Positions 41,614 to 43,098 of a DNA stretch of 43,098 nt are shown here, one piece after another; positions within the stretch are counted from its first letter, which is position 1, and every line of letters starts with the position of its first letter. Made by a program: the position numbers and the translations under genes. Below the pieces are notes generated by a model. The model had not been told where the DNA came from and did not search any database. It worked only from the letters and a program-made list of their open reading frames with translations. The DNA is taken from assembly GCA_025351875.1 (NCBI GenBank), contig JANXVA010000410.1, positions 1 to 43,098 on the forward strand. The letters run 5' to 3'. The stretch comes from Myxococcales bacterium (GTDB lineage Bacteria; Myxococcota_A; Polyangia; Polyangiales; Polyangiaceae).

Positions 41614-41632
41614 CGTTTTTGCGGCCAAAACG
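41614..41632 (-). terminator. AT-rich hairpin between pxpBC and the lipoprotein gene
   Basis: CGTTTT and AAAACG form a 6-bp stem with a 7-base loop; a second stem CGGAG/CTCCG lies at 41597-41611. They sit in the 84-base gap after the pxpBC stop. The A/T runs stand out in this GC-rich DNA. Weak terminator candidate. Confidence 0.35.
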
Positions 41633-41650
41633 ACAGTGTGTGAGCGATGC

Positions 41651-43098
41651 CTACGTTGTCTTTTGCCGCGCAATGGAGAGGTGGGTCGAGGCGCCGATCG
41701 GGAGCGTCATGAGCTGGTCGAGCGAGGTCCGGGGGAGGACCGCCACGACAGGGTAGCCCCCGGTGGTCGGGTGGTCGGGGCCGAGGACGACGAGGCCGGA
41801 CGGGGTGAGCTCGACGGCGCCGGGGAGCATCGGGCGCGAGGGGCGATCGTGTGCGTTCTGCATGGAATGCGGAGGGAGGGCGGGGCCCTCGAGGCGCGTG
41901 CCGATGCGGTCGGAGTGCGCGCCGATCGTGAAGGTCGCGCGGGTGATGGCGTCGAGCACGAGCGGCTCGGCGTCGGGGCCGGGGACGAGAGAGATCGCGG
42001 TCGGGTGCGCGGTCGGGGATCCGAGCCGCTGGGGCTCGGCCTGTGTGGAGAGCGCGGTGAGCCGATCGCCGCGCTTGAGCTGGCGTCCCGCGTGGCCGCC
42101 GAGGCTCGCGACGAGGAGCGTACCTCGGCCGCCGAGCACGAGGGGCATGTCGAAGCCTCCCCGGATGGAGAGGTAGCGCACGCGCGTGCGTCCCGCCGTC
42201 GCGACGGTGAACGATTCGCCGTCGTCGAGCTCGCGGACGCCGCGAACGTCGTCGGCCACGGTCATGCTCCCCCCGCGTGCGACGACCTCCAGCACGCCGA
42301 AGATCTCGATTGCGGCGGCACCCGCGGCGTTGCCAACCGCCGCGTTGGCGCGCGCATACGCGCTCTCGACCATCGCGCCTCCGTGCGGCACGCCCTCGTG
42401 CATGTGCCCGGTGCGGCCGCGATCGATCACGAGCGACGGCCCGTGAGCCTTCACGACCTCGAGGTGCGCGCCCGTGCGACCCTCCGGCGTGTGCGCTTCG
42501 GGAGCCGCGGCAACGTCGAGGAGCTCGCGCCGCTCGGCCGGCTCGAAGCGGACGCGATCGCCGAGCGCGAACCTTGCTCCGTTCAGGTCGAAGAGGCGCG
42601 GCGCGACGGCACGACCCAGCAGCGTCCACCCGCCGGGCGAAGCGACCGGATAAATGCCCGTGTAGTGTGCAGCGATCGCCACGCTACCTGGCGGTACGTG
42701 GGCCCTCGGCTGGGCGCGCCGTGGCAAGACGAGCCGGGAGTCCAGCCCGCGGAGGTACGCGAAGCCTGGCAAGAACCCGAGCATCGAGACCTCGTAGTCT
42801 CCGCCCGAATGAAGCGCGACGACGTCACCCGACGAGATGCCGAGGCCCGTCGCGACCTCCGCGAGATCGTCGCCATCGTACACGACGCGGACGACATGCT
42901 GAGCAGGAGGCGGTGCGTTCGCGCGTGATGCTCTCGGTGCCGCGAGGACCGCGACGACGGCTTGCTCCACGATGCCGAGCTCGGCACCTTCGGCGAGCAC
43001 GACGGCGCCCGTGTCCTCGGTGAGGACGACGTCTGCGATGCCTGGTGTGTCGCGGAGCGCCGCGAAGAGCGCGCGGCGGTCGGTGCCGTCGGCGATCG
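41651..43098 (-). CDS. pxpBC: Fused 5-oxoprolinase subunits PxpB-PxpC (KipI-KipA type), partial
   Basis: The frame runs from the window edge to TAG 41651 (482 codons in view, N-terminus missing). The first part is the PxpB/KipI domain (LRDTPGIADVVL, SMLGFLPGFAYLRGLDSRL, PPGSVAIAAHYTGIYPVASP). The second, from about the AHGPSLVIDRGRTG region, is the PxpC/KipA domain (VESAYARANAAVGN, VRYLSIRGGFDMPLVLGGRG and GYPVVAVLPRTSLDQL). Together with PxpA they form an ATP-dependent 5-oxoprolinase, opening 5-oxoproline to glutamate. Separate subunits are usual; the fusion occurs in some lineages, as in the biotin-dependent carboxylase family. pxpA is not in view and may lie beyond 43098. Confidence 0.9.
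   Translation of the reverse strand, partial: IADGTDRRALFAALRDTPGIADVVLTEDTGAVVLAEGAELGIVEQAVVAVLAAPRASRANAPPPAQHVVRVVYDGDDLAEVATGLGISSGDVVALHSGGDYEVSMLGFLPGFAYLRGLDSRLVLPRRAQPRAHVPPGSVAIAAHYTGIYPVASPGGWTLLGRAVAPRLFDLNGARFALGDRVRFEPAERRELLDVAAAPEAHTPEGRTGAHLEVVKAHGPSLVIDRGRTGHMHEGVPHGGAMVESAYARANAAVGNAAGAAAIEIFGVLEVVARGGSMTVADDVRGVRELDDGESFTVATAGRTRVRYLSIRGGFDMPLVLGGRGTLLVASLGGHAGRQLKRGDRLTALSTQAEPQRLGSPTAHPTAISLVPGPDAEPLVLDAITRATFTIGAHSDRIGTRLEGPALPPHSMQNAHDRPSRPMLPGAVELTPSGLVVLGPDHPTTGGYPVVAVLPRTSLDQLMTLPIGASTHLSIARQKTT

Overview
The window is about 43 kb of very GC-rich DNA from a deltaproteobacterium-like organism, most probably a myxobacterium of the Polyangia (phylum Myxococcota). This is inferred from the content: a eukaryote-type Ser/Thr kinase, an FHA-domain sigma-54 activator, PEGA-domain and Ser/Gly/Asp-linker lipoproteins rich in cysteine, and a peptidase with a MYXO-CTERM-like tail. 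Genes are dense on both strands and no intergenic gap exceeds 300 bases. I saw no rRNA, tRNA, CRISPR array, insertion sequence or phage gene.

Layout. 1-4.1 kb (minus strand): a partial secreted protein, a TetR regulator, a small lipoprotein and a decayed two-unit secreted protein (pseudogene). 4.15-10.8 kb: a GuaB1-type IMP dehydrogenase/GMP reductase, an FHA-sigma-54 activator tail-to-tail with a Ser/Thr kinase, then a divergent PEGA protein, a Cys-rich lipoprotein and a small orphan gene 3' end. 10.8-15.6 kb: a response regulator with a C-terminal helical tail, divergent from an RluA-family pseudouridine synthase, a PD40 propeller lipoprotein and a POT peptide transporter. 15.7-17.9 kb: a polysaccharide-deacetylase lipoprotein and a trypsin-like protease that is frameshifted in its signal peptide; both lie behind a good match to a sigma-54 promoter. 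18-21.8 kb: a minus-strand set of a fatty-acid desaturase and two small proteins, a VTT/DedA membrane protein, and an unknown one-TM protein.

21.8-27.99 kb: a 31-residue small ORF, a membrane-anchored alkaline-phosphatase-superfamily enzyme, an alpha/beta hydrolase, an Lgt-family paralogue translationally coupled to a Cys-repeat membrane protein, a secreted double isochorismatase-fold lipoprotein and an extensin-like M15-type lipoprotein. 28.0-31.6 kb: hrcA, a twin cNMP-binding protein and a His-rich CDF metal exporter. 31.6-34.2 kb (minus): two Cys-rich lipoproteins flanking a YdeI/OmpD-associated small protein. 34.4-37.3 kb: an outer-membrane biogenesis operon (skp/ompH, lpxD, fabZ, lpxA), followed by a response regulator with a degenerate EAL domain. 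39.1-43.1 kb (minus): an aldo/keto reductase, an M23 peptidase with a sorting tail coupled to a lipoprotein, and a partial fused 5-oxoprolinase PxpB-PxpC.

The best-supported functional units are the lipid A/Skp operon, the phospho-signalling pair (kinase and FHA activator), the sigma-54-like promoter with its two secreted hydrolases, and the Lgt paralogue with its Cys-rich partner. The last is the most attractive candidate for something undescribed.
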